This document shows positions 42,700 to 52,638 of a stretch of 64,000 nucleotides of DNA, piece after piece. The translations under genes and the position numbers were made by a program. The stretch lies in contig CANRKK010000001.1 of the NCBI GenBank assembly GCA_947631195.1, positions 1-64,000 on the forward strand, written 5' to 3'. The notes beneath the pieces were generated by a model. The model worked only from the letters and a program-made list of their open reading frames with translations. It ran no database searches and had not been told where the DNA came from. The DNA is from an uncultured Clostridia bacterium. Lineage in GTDB: Bacteria > Bacillota > Clostridia > Christensenellales > Borkfalkiaceae. Within the stretch, counting starts at the first letter, position 1, and each line of letters opens with the position of its first letter.

Positions 42700-43713
42700 A
42701 TGAACGAAGAGAAACTAAAGGCGCTTAGCTCCACAATAGCTATGATTGAAAAAACATACGGTAAGGGCGCTATTATGCGGCTTGGCGATACGGACATAAA
42801 CAACGAACTTGATGTAATTTCAACCGGCTGTCTGTCCCTTGACCTTGCGCTGGGCGTCGGCGGCGTTCCCCGTGGCAGAATAATGGAGATCTTCGGTCCC
42901 GAATCTTCGGGCAAGACTACCGTTGCGCTGCATATTATTGCCGAAACGCAAAAGCGCGGAGGGCTGGCCGCATTTATTGACGCCGAACATGCCCTTGACG
43001 CGCAGTATGCGCATGCACTCGGCGTAAATACCAGCGAACTCTATCTCTCCCAGCCCGATACTGGCGAGCAGGCGCTGGATATATGCGAGGCTCTCGTGCG
43101 GTCGAGCGCGGTTGATATTATTGTTGTGGATTCCGTTGCCGCACTCACGCCCAAGGCGGAAATAGAGGGGGATATGGGCGACACCCATGTGGGCCTTTTG
43201 GCAAGGCTGATGTCGCAGGCTCTAAGAAAGTTAACCCCCATCACAAACCGTTCGAAAACCTGCGTTGTGTTTATTAACCAGCTCCGCGATAAAGTTGGTG
43301 TAATGTTCGGAAATCCCGAAACGACCCCCGGCGGCAAGGCGCTCAAATATTTTGCGTCGCTGAGGCTCGATATACGCAAAGCGGACGTGTTGAAAAGCGA
43401 CGGAGAGATCGTCGGCAACCGCACAAAGTGCAAGGTTGTTAAAAATAAGGTTGCGCCGCCCTTCAAGGTTGCCGAATTTGATATAATTTACGGCGAGGGC
43501 ATTTCGCAAGAGGGGTGCATAATCGATCTCGGGTTAGAGTACGGGTTGCTCACAAAGAGCGGTTCGTGGTTTAATTATAACGACGAAAAAGTTGCGCAGG
43601 GCAGAGAAAAGATGCGCGATTATCTCAAGGCAAATCCCACGGTCAAGGCCGATCTCGACGCTAAAATCCGTGCGGCATACAAGGAAGCGACTCGTAAAAA
43701 GGAAGAGTCATAA
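42700..43713 (+). CDS. recA: Recombinase RecA
   Basis: The DNA strand-exchange ATPase also activates the SOS response. The 337 residues carry [13 protein letters not shown] (Walker A), the Walker B region [10 protein letters not shown], and the L2 loop [21 protein letters not shown]. The Lys/Glu-rich C-terminal tail is present ([10 protein letters not shown]). The RBS is taggaga. I see no SOS (DinR/LexA) box immediately upstream; cinA ends 15 bp before it. Confidence 0.98.
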   Translation: MNEEKLKALSSTIAMIEKTYGKGAIMRLGDTDINNELDVISTGCLSLDLALGVGGVPRGRIMEIFGPESSGKTTVALHIIAETQKRGGLAAFIDAEHALDAQYAHALGVNTSELYLSQPDTGEQALDICEALVRSSAVDIIVVDSVAALTPKAEIEGDMGDTHVGLLARLMSQALRKLTPITNRSKTCVVFINQLRDKVGVMFGNPETTPGGKALKYFASLRLDIRKADVLKSDGEIVGNRTKCKVVKNKVAPPFKVAEFDIIYGEGISQEGCIIDLGLEYGLLTKSGSWFNYNDEKVAQGREKMRDYLKANPTVKADLDAKIRAAYKEATRKKEES

Positions 43714-43718
43714 ATATC

Positions 43719-43746
43719 AAAAGGCGGCATTTGCCGCCTTTTTTCC
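43719..43746 (+). terminator. recA terminator
   Basis: The 11-bp perfect stem aaaaggcggca / tgccgcctttt is followed by TTTT. Confidence 0.9.
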
Positions 43747-43774
43747 ATATTACAGAAATATTTATTATATTAAA

Positions 43775-43870
43775 TTGACTTTTGCGATTTATAGGTGTAA
43801 AATATTCTATGGATATAAACAAGCCCCTTTGGGGTACAGTATATATTTAATTTATTTTATTTATCAGGAG
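43775..43870 (+). promoter_or_regulatory. rny promoter and RBS
   Basis: TTGACT (43775-43780), 17-bp spacer, TAAAAT (43798-43803). The RBS caggagg (43866-43871) precedes ATG 43877, leaving a ~65-nt leader. Confidence 0.75.
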
Positions 43871-43876
43871 GCTTTA

Positions 43877-45496
43877 ATGAACTATTTGGCATTGGGCAGC
43901 CTGTTTCTTGCTGTGAACGACGGCTTATTTATCGGTTTAACCGTAGGCCTTGCAGTTTTAGCGCTTGTGGGCGTCGTTACAGGTTTTTTTGTCGGAGGGC
44001 ATTTTAAAAAGAAGCAAATCGACAAGAGATTGGGCGAAGTTGAGCAAAGAGCCGCAAAAATGATTGAGGACGCTTCGCTTGAATGTAAAACTCTCAAAAA
44101 AGAAGCATTATTAGAGGCAAAGGAACAGGGACTGCAACTTAAAAACGAACTTGAAAAGGAGTACAAAGACAAAAAGGCGGAGCTGCAAAAACATGAGCAG
44201 CGGTTGGTGCAAAAAGAGGATATTCTCGATAAGAAAGAAGATTCTCTGATGAAACAGGCTGAGTTGCTGGAGAAGCAAAAACGTGAGCTTGCAAACCAGG
44301 AGGCCGAGATTAAGAAAACTCAGGAAAAGATCAACCACCAGCACCAGCTTATGGTTGCGGAACTTGAAAAAGTTGCACAACTTACAAAGGATGAAGCTAA
44401 AAAACTTTTGATTGATGAAATTCTTGACGACGCCCGCCACGAGTCGGCCTTGCAGGTAAGGAACATCGAACAAAAGGCAAAGGACGAAGCGGATACCGAG
44501 GCAAAGAAAATAATATCGCTTGCGATACAGCGTTGCGCGGCCGACCATGCTTCCGAGATAACGGTTTCGGTTGTGCCTCTGCCCAGCGACGATATGAAGG
44601 CCCGTCTTATAGGCAGAGAAGGTAGAAATATCCGTGCCATTGAAAACGCAACGGGCATAGAGCTTATAATCGACGATACGCCCGAAGTTGTAATTTTATC
44701 GGGATTTGACCCCGTAAGACGTGAAATTGCGAGATTATCGCTTGAAAAGCTGATATCGGACGGAAGAATCCATCCCGCAAGAATAGAAGAAACGGTAGAA
44801 AAAGTTAAAAAAGAATTGGATGCAGAGATTAAGCAGGCCGGCGAAAGCGCCATGTTTGAAGTTGGAATTTTCGGATTGCATCCCGAAATCATCAAACTTT
44901 TGGGCAGGCTTAAGTACAGAACCAGTTACGGACAGAACGTTTATAAACATTCCATAGAAGTTGCACAGCTTGCGGGGCTTATGGCGCAAGAGCTTGGGTT
45001 GGATGTCAACCTTGCAAAGCGCGCGGGCCTGTTACACGATATAGGCAAAGCTGTGGACCACGAGCAAGAGGGCACACACATTCAGCTCGGCGCCGATATT
45101 GCCAAAAAATATCGTGAAAGCAACAATGTAGTTAATGCGATAGCCGCGCACCACGGCGACGTGGAGCCCAAAACGGTTGAGGCAGTGCTTGTAGCTGCGG
45201 CAGACGCCATCTCCGGCGCAAGGCCGGGCGCAAGGCGCGAAACGGGCACAAACTATGTAAAACGCCTTGAAAAACTCGAAGAACTTGCTTCAAGTTTCAA
45301 GGGAGTGGATAAGAGTTACGCAATACAGGCAGGCCGCGAAGTTCGCGTTATTGTAAAACCCGAACAGATAGACGACGCGCAGGCAATATTCCTCGCCAAA
45401 GATATTGCAAAGAAAATCGAAAATGAACTTGAATATCCCGGACAAATTAAAGTTAACGTTATAAGGGAATTCAGGGCAAGTGAACTTGCAAAATAA
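43877..45496 (+). CDS. rny: Ribonuclease Y
   Basis: The membrane-anchored endoribonuclease initiates mRNA decay. ATG 43877 after aggagg gives 539 aa; the track ORF from 43592 reads through recA. One N-terminal TM (about 13-37) is followed by a Lys/Glu-rich coiled coil (about 40-210), a KH domain ([17 protein letters not shown]) and an HD domain with [10 protein letters not shown] and LLHDIGKA, then HHGDVEP. This is the full family architecture. Confidence 0.97.
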   Translation: MNYLALGSLFLAVNDGLFIGLTVGLAVLALVGVVTGFFVGGHFKKKQIDKRLGEVEQRAAKMIEDASLECKTLKKEALLEAKEQGLQLKNELEKEYKDKKAELQKHEQRLVQKEDILDKKEDSLMKQAELLEKQKRELANQEAEIKKTQEKINHQHQLMVAELEKVAQLTKDEAKKLLIDEILDDARHESALQVRNIEQKAKDEADTEAKKIISLAIQRCAADHASEITVSVVPLPSDDMKARLIGREGRNIRAIENATGIELIIDDTPEVVILSGFDPVRREIARLSLEKLISDGRIHPARIEETVEKVKKELDAEIKQAGESAMFEVGIFGLHPEIIKLLGRLKYRTSYGQNVYKHSIEVAQLAGLMAQELGLDVNLAKRAGLLHDIGKAVDHEQEGTHIQLGADIAKKYRESNNVVNAIAAHHGDVEPKTVEAVLVAAADAISGARPGARRETGTNYVKRLEKLEELASSFKGVDKSYAIQAGREVRVIVKPEQIDDAQAIFLAKDIAKKIENELEYPGQIKVNVIREFRASELAK

Positions 45497-45504
45497 ATTA
45501 TATA

Positions 45505-45540
45505 AAAACAATCCCGCCGTTTGAACGGCGGGATTGTTTT
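45505..45540. terminator. Bidirectional terminator between rny and the flavodoxin gene
   Basis: The near-perfect 17-bp inverted repeat aaaacaatcccgccgtt / aacggcgggattgtttt has A- and T-runs on both sides and serves both convergent genes. Confidence 0.9.
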
Positions 45541-45546
45541 TATAAT

Positions 45547-46011
45547 TCAGATATTCGTATTGTTGTATTTATCTATGACTTGACCGATAAAAGTTTGCGC
45601 GGCGTCAAAGTCATCCATATCGGGGTGACCCTTTGCAATGCCGCCGACAAGAGCGAAAATAAACCACTTGCACAGCCCTTTGCAGGCAAATGAGCCCAAA
45701 ACGTTTTTACAGTTGGCGTTTAAGTAGGACAAAAGATTTTCGTTATATTTTATTTTGCCCGTGCCGCTCGTTGAAAAGATAAACACGTTTTTAAGGTCGT
45801 CAAGATTTTTATCTATCAGATTGACAATCTTTTTTGCAAACTTGCCCGCATAAATACCGCTGCCGAATCCAACTATGTCAAAGTCGCGCACATTGTATTT
45901 TTCCGCTTCTTTTACGTCCGCTATGGTAATCGGCGCGGTTTCTGCCATGGCTTCGGCGATTTTCATTGTGTTTTGGCGGTGTGTTGAACTTATAAATACA
46001 AGAATTTTCAT
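45547..46011 (-). CDS. Flavodoxin-family protein
   Basis: The 154-residue cytoplasmic FMN-binding fold starts ILVFISSTHRQNT, corresponding to the phosphate loop (usual T-x-T/S-G-N-T; here SSTHRQNT). It contains IVGFGSGIYAGKF and FIFSTSGTGK. These are features of flavodoxin-like domain proteins related to menaquinone-dependent protoporphyrinogen oxidase or flavodoxin_5. It is probably an electron carrier or flavin reductase; the partner is unknown. It begins 3 bp after the PadR gene on the same strand, so it is likely in one operon with it. Confidence 0.82.
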   Translation of the reverse strand: MKILVFISSTHRQNTMKIAEAMAETAPITIADVKEAEKYNVRDFDIVGFGSGIYAGKFAKKIVNLIDKNLDDLKNVFIFSTSGTGKIKYNENLLSYLNANCKNVLGSFACKGLCKWFIFALVGGIAKGHPDMDDFDAAQTFIGQVIDKYNNTNI

Positions 46012-46014
46012 ATT

Positions 46015-47523
46015 TTATTTGCTAAACAGATAGAACATCAGGCCGAACAACGGTATGTTTAAAGTGATTATGCACGGAACCACGATTTTGGCCATTATGT
46101 CTCCGACTGAAGAAAAGTTTACGTTTAAGAGCAACGAGGTAACAAATATTATCAACAATATGATGACGGCAACAATTATGCATGCCGACAGGTAGATAAG
46201 CGTTGTGGGCCTGCGTGAACTCTTGCCGATATCTGTAAAGCAAAGCACACCGAAAATAAGTACTTGGGCCACGGCAATCGCAAAAATCACAAACGGATAA
46301 GCAAGCGAAACTCCCATATCGTTTTTGAAGATAATGCACAGGGCAAACTCGAGGAGCATTATCACGCCGATTATAAGGGAGCATTTGAGCATTGTGTGCC
46401 CGCGGTTATACCGCTTTTTGCGCGCCCCGATTGAGTAGTCGGAGGTGCTGACGCTTAGGCCGTCGTTTGCAGCCTTTGACGTTGCGTCTTCAACTCTTAC
46501 ATTATTAACAACGATAGGTTGGGCAGTATAAACGGGCTGCTGTTGTTCAAGCGGAGGTTGTTGCGGTTGGGGTTCATAAACTTGCACGGGCTCTGGGTCG
46601 CGCAGGGTGCCCATAAACAGTTTGTTGATTAAATTTCTGTAGTCGCGCTCCGTTTCGGGGCGGTTATTGTACATCAATTTATTTGTGTCCATGCTTTCGG
46701 CATAGGGGGTCTCGCGTACTTCGCTCTTGGTTTCCGCAGGCTGCGACATAAGCCGTATATAATTTTCATGGACCTGCTTTTTTTGTTCCTCGGTCATCTC
46801 GGGCTCCGCATATTCAACTGCGGGGCGGGGAGGTTCGGGTGCAGGGGCAACGGGCGCGGGAGCTTCGGCCGGGATATCCTGTTGTATTGCGGGTTGCTCG
46901 GCGGGAGCCTCGGCTTTGGGCTCGGTTTCTGTTACTACGACGGGCGTTGCATCCTGCCGCTTGATTTCAACAACCTGTTCTTTGGCGGGCTCGTCATAAT
47001 TGACAATTCGGCCCTCATCGGATTCCCCGTCCGTTTCCTTTACGGTGGGGACACGGGACGTCGAGTTTTTCAGAATTTTAAAATCGACCGGGGCGGGAGG
47101 GGGCTGGGTAAAGTCAAAGTTTCTGTCGGATATGAGATTGTCTATTACAGTCCTCGAATATTCCCATTCGGCCTGGTTGCGTTCCGTTATTTCCCTGCCG
47201 CTGTCCGTAAGCGTATAATACTTGCGCCTGCCGCCCTGGGAAACTTCGTCGTTCTTCCAATAGGCGTTGATATAGCCCTGGCTTTCAAGCCTCTTTAATG
47301 CGCTGTATAGAGTGGGCTGCTTCAAAGTGTACTGGCCATGACTTTTTGTTTCTATTTCTTCTATAATTTCATAGCCGTATTTGTCGCGTTCGTACAGCGT
47401 GCGGAGTATAATGGTATTTATATGCCCGCGGATAAGATCTGCGCTTATGCCCGTATTTTTTGCTTCGGTATCGGGCGCAGTTTCGTTATCGTCTCGTTCG
47501 GGATCCATAATTTCTTCTTCCAA
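46015..47523 (-). CDS. Membrane-tethered PadR-family transcriptional regulator
   Basis: The 502-residue product starts at TTG 47523, placed 8-9 bp after a strong RBS (aaggaggg on the minus strand). Residues about 28-110 form a PadR winged helix (ILRTLYERDKYGYEIIEEIE, TLYSALKRLESQGYI, YWKNDEVSQGGRRKYYTLTDSGRE). Residues about 130-340 are a Pro/Glu-rich disordered linker. Residues about 378-500 contain four TM helices. PadR proteins are normally ~110-180-aa soluble dimers, so this is a PadR DNA-binding head on a membrane domain, perhaps a one-component sensor of membrane state. A promoter with flanking inverted repeats lies directly upstream, suggesting autoregulation. Confidence 0.85.
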   Translation of the reverse strand: MEEEIMDPERDDNETAPDTEAKNTGISADLIRGHINTIILRTLYERDKYGYEIIEEIETKSHGQYTLKQPTLYSALKRLESQGYINAYWKNDEVSQGGRRKYYTLTDSGREITERNQAEWEYSRTVIDNLISDRNFDFTQPPPAPVDFKILKNSTSRVPTVKETDGESDEGRIVNYDEPAKEQVVEIKRQDATPVVVTETEPKAEAPAEQPAIQQDIPAEAPAPVAPAPEPPRPAVEYAEPEMTEEQKKQVHENYIRLMSQPAETKSEVRETPYAESMDTNKLMYNNRPETERDYRNLINKLFMGTLRDPEPVQVYEPQPQQPPLEQQQPVYTAQPIVVNNVRVEDATSKAANDGLSVSTSDYSIGARKKRYNRGHTMLKCSLIIGVIMLLEFALCIIFKNDMGVSLAYPFVIFAIAVAQVLIFGVLCFTDIGKSSRRPTTLIYLSACIIVAVIILLIIFVTSLLLNVNFSSVGDIMAKIVVPCIITLNIPLFGLMFYLFSK

Positions 47524-47538
47524 GGTAAATTTCCCTCC

Positions 47539-47627
47539 TTAGTGTAAGTTTATTATAACATAATTGAGTATTTATGTCAATGTTTTACAAAAATAAAAAG
47601 TACTATGTCACGCATAATTTACACTAA
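47539..47627 (-). promoter_or_regulatory. padR promoter with candidate operator arms
   Basis: A consensus promoter lies on the minus strand: TTGACA (47575-47580), 17-bp spacer, TATAAT (47552-47557). A 9-bp inverted repeat flanks it: ttagtgtaa (47539-47547) and ttacactaa (47619-47627). The left arm touches the RBS region. TGT-n-ACA-type symmetry fits PadR binding; the assignment is inference. Confidence 0.6.
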
Positions 47628-47698
47628 ATTGCGCAGAATAATGGACTTTTTGGGATAAAAGTGATAAAATTATATAAAAACGAAGAGGGCAATGAGAT

Positions 47699-48430
47699 TT
47701 GTATAGGAATATTAAACGGTATGCCATTCGTTATACCGATGTAGACGCTTTTGATAATTTAAAGATGTCGTCGCTTTTGGCCTTTCAGGAGGAGTCTGCC
47801 GGGCTGTCGGCCGACGAGCTGGGCTTTGGTTATAACGCCATAGCTTGCAAGAATTTAGGATTTATAATAGTCAACAACTATATAGAACTGAACCGCCCGA
47901 TTAAGCTCGGCGAGGAGTTGGAGTTGCACACCTGGCCGCTGAAACCGAGGCACACGATTTTTTTCAGGGACTACGAGATTTATGCATCGGGCGAAAAGGT
48001 CGGCGCAGCCACAACGCGGTGGTGCATGATAGATACAAAGAAATATGCTGTTGCGCCTGTGTCTGCGTACTTTTCCGAAGGGGACTTTGACGGTTACAAC
48101 ACCGAGAGAAGCGTAAATTTCAACGCATGGAAAATACCCCAGATGAACGGCGGCAGGCTTGCCTATTCAAAATTGGTTACCTGCTCGGACTATGACCATT
48201 ATTTTCATGTAAACAATACGAAATACGCCGATTATTTGCTCGATACGTTCTGTCTGGACGAATTAAAGGATAAATTTATAAAAAAATTGCAGATTACCTA
48301 TGTCAAGCAGTGCAAAATGGGTGAAATGATAGATTTTTACAGGGAAGATACAGGCGATTGCATCCGCGTTGACGGGAAAGTCGGCGATGAGATAAGAGTG
48401 CAATTCAGGGTGGAATTAAATGCAATATAG
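47699..48430 (+). CDS. Acyl-ACP thioesterase
   Basis: The FatA/FatB-type enzyme releases fatty acids from acyl carrier protein. The 243 residues contain two hotdog halves. The first has YAIRYTDVDAFDNLKMSSLL, LGFIIVNNYIEL and HTWPLKPRHTIFFRDYEI. The second has VTCSDYDHYFHVNNTKYADY, holding the conserved N-x-H-like catalytic region. The start is TTG 47699, 9 bp after agaggg; the nearby ATG is out of frame and blocked. It is divergent from padR and overlaps the next gene by 11 bp. Confidence 0.88.
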   Translation: MYRNIKRYAIRYTDVDAFDNLKMSSLLAFQEESAGLSADELGFGYNAIACKNLGFIIVNNYIELNRPIKLGEELELHTWPLKPRHTIFFRDYEIYASGEKVGAATTRWCMIDTKKYAVAPVSAYFSEGDFDGYNTERSVNFNAWKIPQMNGGRLAYSKLVTCSDYDHYFHVNNTKYADYLLDTFCLDELKDKFIKKLQITYVKQCKMGEMIDFYREDTGDCIRVDGKVGDEIRVQFRVELNAI

Positions 48431-49058
48431 CTATAAACTTATACGTTCGCCGCGAAAGAGCATTTCCGTGTCGATATCTAACCAAAACGAAATAACGGTC
48501 CGCTGTCCGTGGTCGCTGTCAAAAGCCGACATTATTAAGTTTTTGGATGAAAAATCCGAATGGATTGAAAAGGTTGTCCAAAACAATGCGGTCAGACTTG
48601 CGCGCAACGACGACGTGATTGAGCACCGCAGCATTTACTTCAACGGCAAAAAGCTGCCTCTTATAATGTCGGATAAAACCGAATTGGCTGCCGACGCGGT
48701 ATATATTAAAAAAATAGACGATATCGAAGGGCTTTACAAAAAGGAGTGTTCGGACGCCTTTTTAAAGCAAGTCAATGAAATATCCGAAATGATGCTGATA
48801 AAACCTGCGAGTATAGGCATTAAAAAATATAAGGGCAGGTGGGGCTGCTGCGATTCAAAAAATAATCTTTACTTTAACTTTATGATATTTATGCTCCCGC
48901 CCGATGTCCGCAGATATGTAATTATCCATGAGCTGTGCCACGTGCTGTGCCACAATCATTCGCAGGCTTTCTGGAAACTTGTATCGGATTACGAGCCCGA
49001 TTACAGGGAACTTAAAAAGAAACTTTCCTATTATGATTTTCTTACGCAGGTCTATTGA
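48420..49058 (+). CDS. YgjP/DUF45-family metal-dependent hydrolase (HExxH)
   Basis: The 212-residue cytoplasmic protein has the zincin motif IIHELCHVLCHNHSQAFW (HELCH plus a downstream His). The preceding KKYKGRWGCCDSKNNLYFN is the SRWGSCS-like segment typical of the YgjP/WLM family, and the N-terminus reads YKLIRSPRKSISVSI. The substrate of the family is not established. It overlaps the thioesterase gene by 11 bp and is probably co-transcribed with it. Confidence 0.87.
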   Translation: MQYSYKLIRSPRKSISVSISNQNEITVRCPWSLSKADIIKFLDEKSEWIEKVVQNNAVRLARNDDVIEHRSIYFNGKKLPLIMSDKTELAADAVYIKKIDDIEGLYKKECSDAFLKQVNEISEMMLIKPASIGIKKYKGRWGCCDSKNNLYFNFMIFMLPPDVRRYVIIHELCHVLCHNHSQAFWKLVSDYEPDYRELKKKLSYYDFLTQVY

Positions 49059-49181
49059 GTCAAAAATCATAAATATGCAAATCAGCCCCATTTTATAATA
49101 TATTTATTCATTATATTGCAAAATATAAATTTTTATTCAAAACATAAATTAATTAAAAATTAAATTGAACCGCGTTTTTGC

Positions 49182-49216
49182 TTGACTTGAAATAATGCAA
49201 TGATATATAATTGCAT
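49182..49216 (+). promoter_or_regulatory. argG operon promoter with overlapping palindrome
   Basis: TTGACT (49182-49187), 18-bp spacer, TATAAT (49206-49211). An inverted repeat, atgcaat / attgcat (49195-49201 / 49210-49216), spans the -10. AT-rich ATTCA-containing sequences upstream (about 49105-49140) resemble ArgR-box half sites. ArgR/AhrC repression is plausible but unproven. Confidence 0.6.
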
Positions 49217-49265
49217 AAGGCTTAAAGAGAAAGTTGTACAGTAAAAAATTTGTGTAGGTATTTTT

Positions 49266-50486
49266 ATGGAAAAAAAGATAAAAAAAGTTGTTCTTGCCTA
49301 TTCGGGCGGCCTGGATACGTCGATTATTATTCCGTGGCTTAAAGAAAATTATGACGGCTGCGAGGTTATAGCGGTATCGGGTGACGTAGGTCAAAAATCG
49401 GAGCTTGACGGGCTGGAAGAAAAGGCCAAAAAAACGGGCGCGTCCAAGCTCTATATTCTCGATTTAAAAAAGGAATTTATAGAAGATTATATTTATCCCA
49501 CAATGAAAGCGGGTGCCGTGTACGAGAACAAATATCTTCTCGGGACATCGTTTGCGCGCCCCGTTATTGCCAAGAGGATCGTTGAAATAGCCCAAAAGGA
49601 GGGCGCGGACGCCATTTGCCACGGTTGCACGGGCAAGGGGAACGACCAAGTAAGATTTGAGCTTGCAATCAAGGCTTTTGCACCAGAAATGCAGATCATC
49701 GCCCCGTGGAGGATTTGGAATATAAAGAGCCGCGACGAGGAGATAGATTATGCCGAAGCGCACGATATTCCTTTGAAAATAAGCAGGGAAACGAATTATT
49801 CAAAGGACAAAAATCTTTGGCATCTGTCCCACGAGGGGTTGGACTTGGAGGATCCTGCAAACGAGCCCGATTATGACAAGATACTTGAACTTGGCGTTTC
49901 TCCCTGGAAGGCGCCGGACAAGCCCGCATACATAACGATTCATTTTGAAAAAGGCGTGCCCACCGCGATAGACGGCGTCAATCTGGACAGCGTTTCGCTG
50001 GTTGAAAAGCTGAATGAAGTTGGCGGCGCAAACGGCGTTGGCCTTGTAGATATGGTTGAAAACAGGCTTGTGGGAATGAAAAGCAGGGGAGTTTATGAAA
50101 CTCCGGGCGGCACGATACTTTATGTCGCACACGAGTTGCTTGAATCAATCTGTCTGGATAAAGACACGATGCACTATAAGCAGCTGATAGGGATAAAGTA
50201 CGGCGAAATGGTTTACAACGGCCAATGGTTTACGCCCTTGCGCGAGGCGTTGGACGCCTTTGTAGATAAAACGCAGGAGACCGTAACGGGCGACGTTAAA
50301 CTTAAAATTTATAAGGGAAATATCTTTAACGCCGGTATAACTTCGCCCAATTCGTTATACAGCGAAGATATCGCAACGTTTGGCGAGGACGACTGCTACA
50401 ACCAGATGGATTCGCAAGGATTTATAAACTTGTTCGGGCTGCCCATAAAAGTCAAGGCCCTTCTCGACAGTAAAAAGATAAAGTAA
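49266..50486 (+). CDS. argG: Argininosuccinate synthase
   Basis: The ATP-dependent ligation of citrulline and aspartate. The 406 residues contain the PP-loop-like [24 protein letters not shown] and the SPWKAPDKP segment. It is first in the arginine operon, under a promoter with palindromic elements. argH (lyase) is not seen in this window. The stop overlaps the argC start (TAATG). Confidence 0.97.
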   Translation: MEKKIKKVVLAYSGGLDTSIIIPWLKENYDGCEVIAVSGDVGQKSELDGLEEKAKKTGASKLYILDLKKEFIEDYIYPTMKAGAVYENKYLLGTSFARPVIAKRIVEIAQKEGADAICHGCTGKGNDQVRFELAIKAFAPEMQIIAPWRIWNIKSRDEEIDYAEAHDIPLKISRETNYSKDKNLWHLSHEGLDLEDPANEPDYDKILELGVSPWKAPDKPAYITIHFEKGVPTAIDGVNLDSVSLVEKLNEVGGANGVGLVDMVENRLVGMKSRGVYETPGGTILYVAHELLESICLDKDTMHYKQLIGIKYGEMVYNGQWFTPLREALDAFVDKTQETVTGDVKLKIYKGNIFNAGITSPNSLYSEDIATFGEDDCYNQMDSQGFINLFGLPIKVKALLDSKKIK

Positions 50487-51418
50487 TGTTCAGTGTTTTT
50501 ATTGACGGCAAAGAAGGCACGACGGGGCTTGAGATTTATGAAAGGCTTGGTAAGCGCAAAGATATCGAGCTTATTACCTTGCCCGAAGAACTGAGAAAAG
50601 ACAAGCGCGCAAGGACAGAGTGCCTCAATTCTGCGGATATCTGCTTTTTATGCTTGCCCGACGACGCGGCTAAAGAGGCGGTTGCGGCGGTGAGCAATCA
50701 AAAAGTCAAAATTATCGACGCGTCAACGGCGCACAGAACGGCGGAGGGCTGGGTGTACGGCTTTCCCGAACTGTCCAAGGTCAGGCGGGCGCAGATAGCC
50801 GAAGCCATGCGCGTTTCCAATCCGGGCTGCTATGCAACGGGCTTTATATCTATAGTTGCGCCGCTTGTGAAGGGCGGAATAGTTGCACCCGACTATCCGT
50901 TTGTCGCCCAAGGAATTTCAGGATATTCCGGTGCGGGAAAAAAGGGAATTGCCGCATATAATGACCCGCAAAGGGGCAAGGAATATGACGCCCCGCGGCA
51001 TTATGCGCTTAGGCTTGCGCACAAACATCTTCCCGAAATGGTAAGAGAATGTGGGCTAATCCATAGCCCGATATTCACGCCTGCGGTCTGCGACTATTAC
51101 AGCGGAATGTCTGTCACGGTGCCGCTATATGGCCGCCTAATGGCTAAAAAATTGACAATAAGTGCCTTAAGGGAGTATTTTGCAGAGTACTATGCCACAC
51201 AAAACTATGTTAAAATACCCTCTGAAGCGGAAATTCCTGCCTATCTGGCGGCAAATAGTTTGGCGGGAACCAATTATTTGAAAATATATATCGTCGGTAG
51301 CGACGAGCAAATATTTATTGCAAGCGTATTCGACAATCTCGGCAAGGGCGCTTCTGGCGCCGCTGTACAAAACATGAATATAATGCTTGGCATTGACGAA
51401 AGAGTTTCTTTGGATTAA
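50486..51418 (+). CDS. argC: N-acetyl-gamma-glutamyl-phosphate reductase (short type)
   Basis: The NADPH-dependent reductase carries out the third step of arginine synthesis. The 310 residues are of the shorter ArgC type 2. They start VFIDGKEGTTGLEIYERL and carry the catalytic Cys in VSNPGCYATGF (about residue 113), then GISGYSGAGKKGI. It is translationally coupled on both sides. Confidence 0.93.
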   Translation: MFSVFIDGKEGTTGLEIYERLGKRKDIELITLPEELRKDKRARTECLNSADICFLCLPDDAAKEAVAAVSNQKVKIIDASTAHRTAEGWVYGFPELSKVRRAQIAEAMRVSNPGCYATGFISIVAPLVKGGIVAPDYPFVAQGISGYSGAGKKGIAAYNDPQRGKEYDAPRHYALRLAHKHLPEMVRECGLIHSPIFTPAVCDYYSGMSVTVPLYGRLMAKKLTISALREYFAEYYATQNYVKIPSEAEIPAYLAANSLAGTNYLKIYIVGSDEQIFIASVFDNLGKGASGAAVQNMNIMLGIDERVSLD

Positions 51419-51420
51419 AG

Positions 51421-52638
51421 ATGGGATTATATGAAATTAAGGGCGGTGTTTGCGCGCCGATAGGTTTTAAAGCGGGCGGCATACATTGCGGCATACGTAA
51501 GAATAAAGCAAAAAAAGATTTTGCCTTGATAGTAAGCGAAGTCAGGGCGGCAGCGGCGGGAGTTTATACTACTAATCTCGTCAAGGGCGCGCCCGTCGAG
51601 GTTACCAAGGAGCATTTGGCTGACGGTTACGCTCAGGCGATAATTTGCAACAGCGGCAACGCAAACACTTGCAATTCCGATGGCATTGAAATTGCGAACG
51701 CCATGTGCATGCTTGTCGAAAAAGTGAGCGGAATAAGCTCGGACGACGTTATTGTTGCGTCAACGGGCGTGATCGGGCAAAAACTTGAAATCAAGCCGAT
51801 GTCGGACGGTATAAATGAGCTCTATGCGGCGCTCGGCGATAACAGCGCAGACGCAAATGAAGCCATCATGACCACCGATACCGTGCAAAAGAGCGTTGCG
51901 GTGCAATTTATTATCGACGGCGCGGTGTGCAGAATCGGCGCGATAGCCAAGGGCATAGGTATGGTTTGCCCCAATATGGCGACAAATCTTATCTTTATTA
52001 CGAGCGACGTTGCAATTTCCCCCGCAATGTTGCAGGTTGCCCTTACGAATGACGTAAAATCGTCTTTCAACATGATAAGCGTGGACGGGGACCAATCCAC
52101 AAACGACACCTGTTGCATACTTGCAAACGGTCTGGCGGGCAACGCGCTTATTGATAGCGACAACGCAGCCTATAAAATCTTTGTGAAGGCGTTGCACTAT
52201 TGCACCGTAAAGCTATCCAAGATGATTGCCAAAGACGGCGAGGGTGCAACAAAGTTGATTGAATGTAACGTAAAGGGCGCAAAAACCGCAAAAATGGCCA
52301 AAACTGTGGCAAAAACAGTAATCAAATCGTCGCTGGTAAAAGCTGCGATGTTTGGTGCGGACGCCAATTGGGGCAGGGTGCTCTGCGCAATAGGATATTC
52401 GGGCGAACGGATAGATCCGCTCAAAATCGACGTCGATTTCAAATCGAAAAAGGGTAACCTCCCCGTATGCAGACAGGGTTACGGCGTTGAATTTTCCGAG
52501 GAGCTTGCAAAAAAGATACTCTCCGAGGACGAAGTGAAAATTAACGTCAATTTAAACCTTGGCTCGTGCTCGGCTTCGGCCTGGGGGTGCGACCTTACCT
52601 ATGATTATGTAAAGATTAACGGAGACTACAGAACTTAA
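51421..52638 (+). CDS. argJ: Bifunctional ornithine acetyltransferase/N-acetylglutamate synthase
   Basis: The enzyme recycles acetyl groups from N-acetylornithine to glutamate. The 405 residues include CNSGNANTC, the self-cleavage site KGIGMVCPNMAT-NLI (Thr nucleophile; Asn follows where Met is common), SVDGDQSTNDT, and the C-terminal GSCSASAWGCDLTYDYV. Its presence implies the cyclic acetyl pathway, so no argE or argA is required. It overlaps argB (TAATG). Confidence 0.96.
   Translation: MGLYEIKGGVCAPIGFKAGGIHCGIRKNKAKKDFALIVSEVRAAAAGVYTTNLVKGAPVEVTKEHLADGYAQAIICNSGNANTCNSDGIEIANAMCMLVEKVSGISSDDVIVASTGVIGQKLEIKPMSDGINELYAALGDNSADANEAIMTTDTVQKSVAVQFIIDGAVCRIGAIAKGIGMVCPNMATNLIFITSDVAISPAMLQVALTNDVKSSFNMISVDGDQSTNDTCCILANGLAGNALIDSDNAAYKIFVKALHYCTVKLSKMIAKDGEGATKLIECNVKGAKTAKMAKTVAKTVIKSSLVKAAMFGADANWGRVLCAIGYSGERIDPLKIDVDFKSKKGNLPVCRQGYGVEFSEELAKKILSEDEVKINVNLNLGSCSASAWGCDLTYDYVKINGDYRT

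Noticed and set aside
46768-47298. 176-aa plus-strand ORF opposite padR
   Set aside because: Gly/Leu/Phe-rich reading of the antisense strand of a Pro/Glu-rich linker; no RBS.
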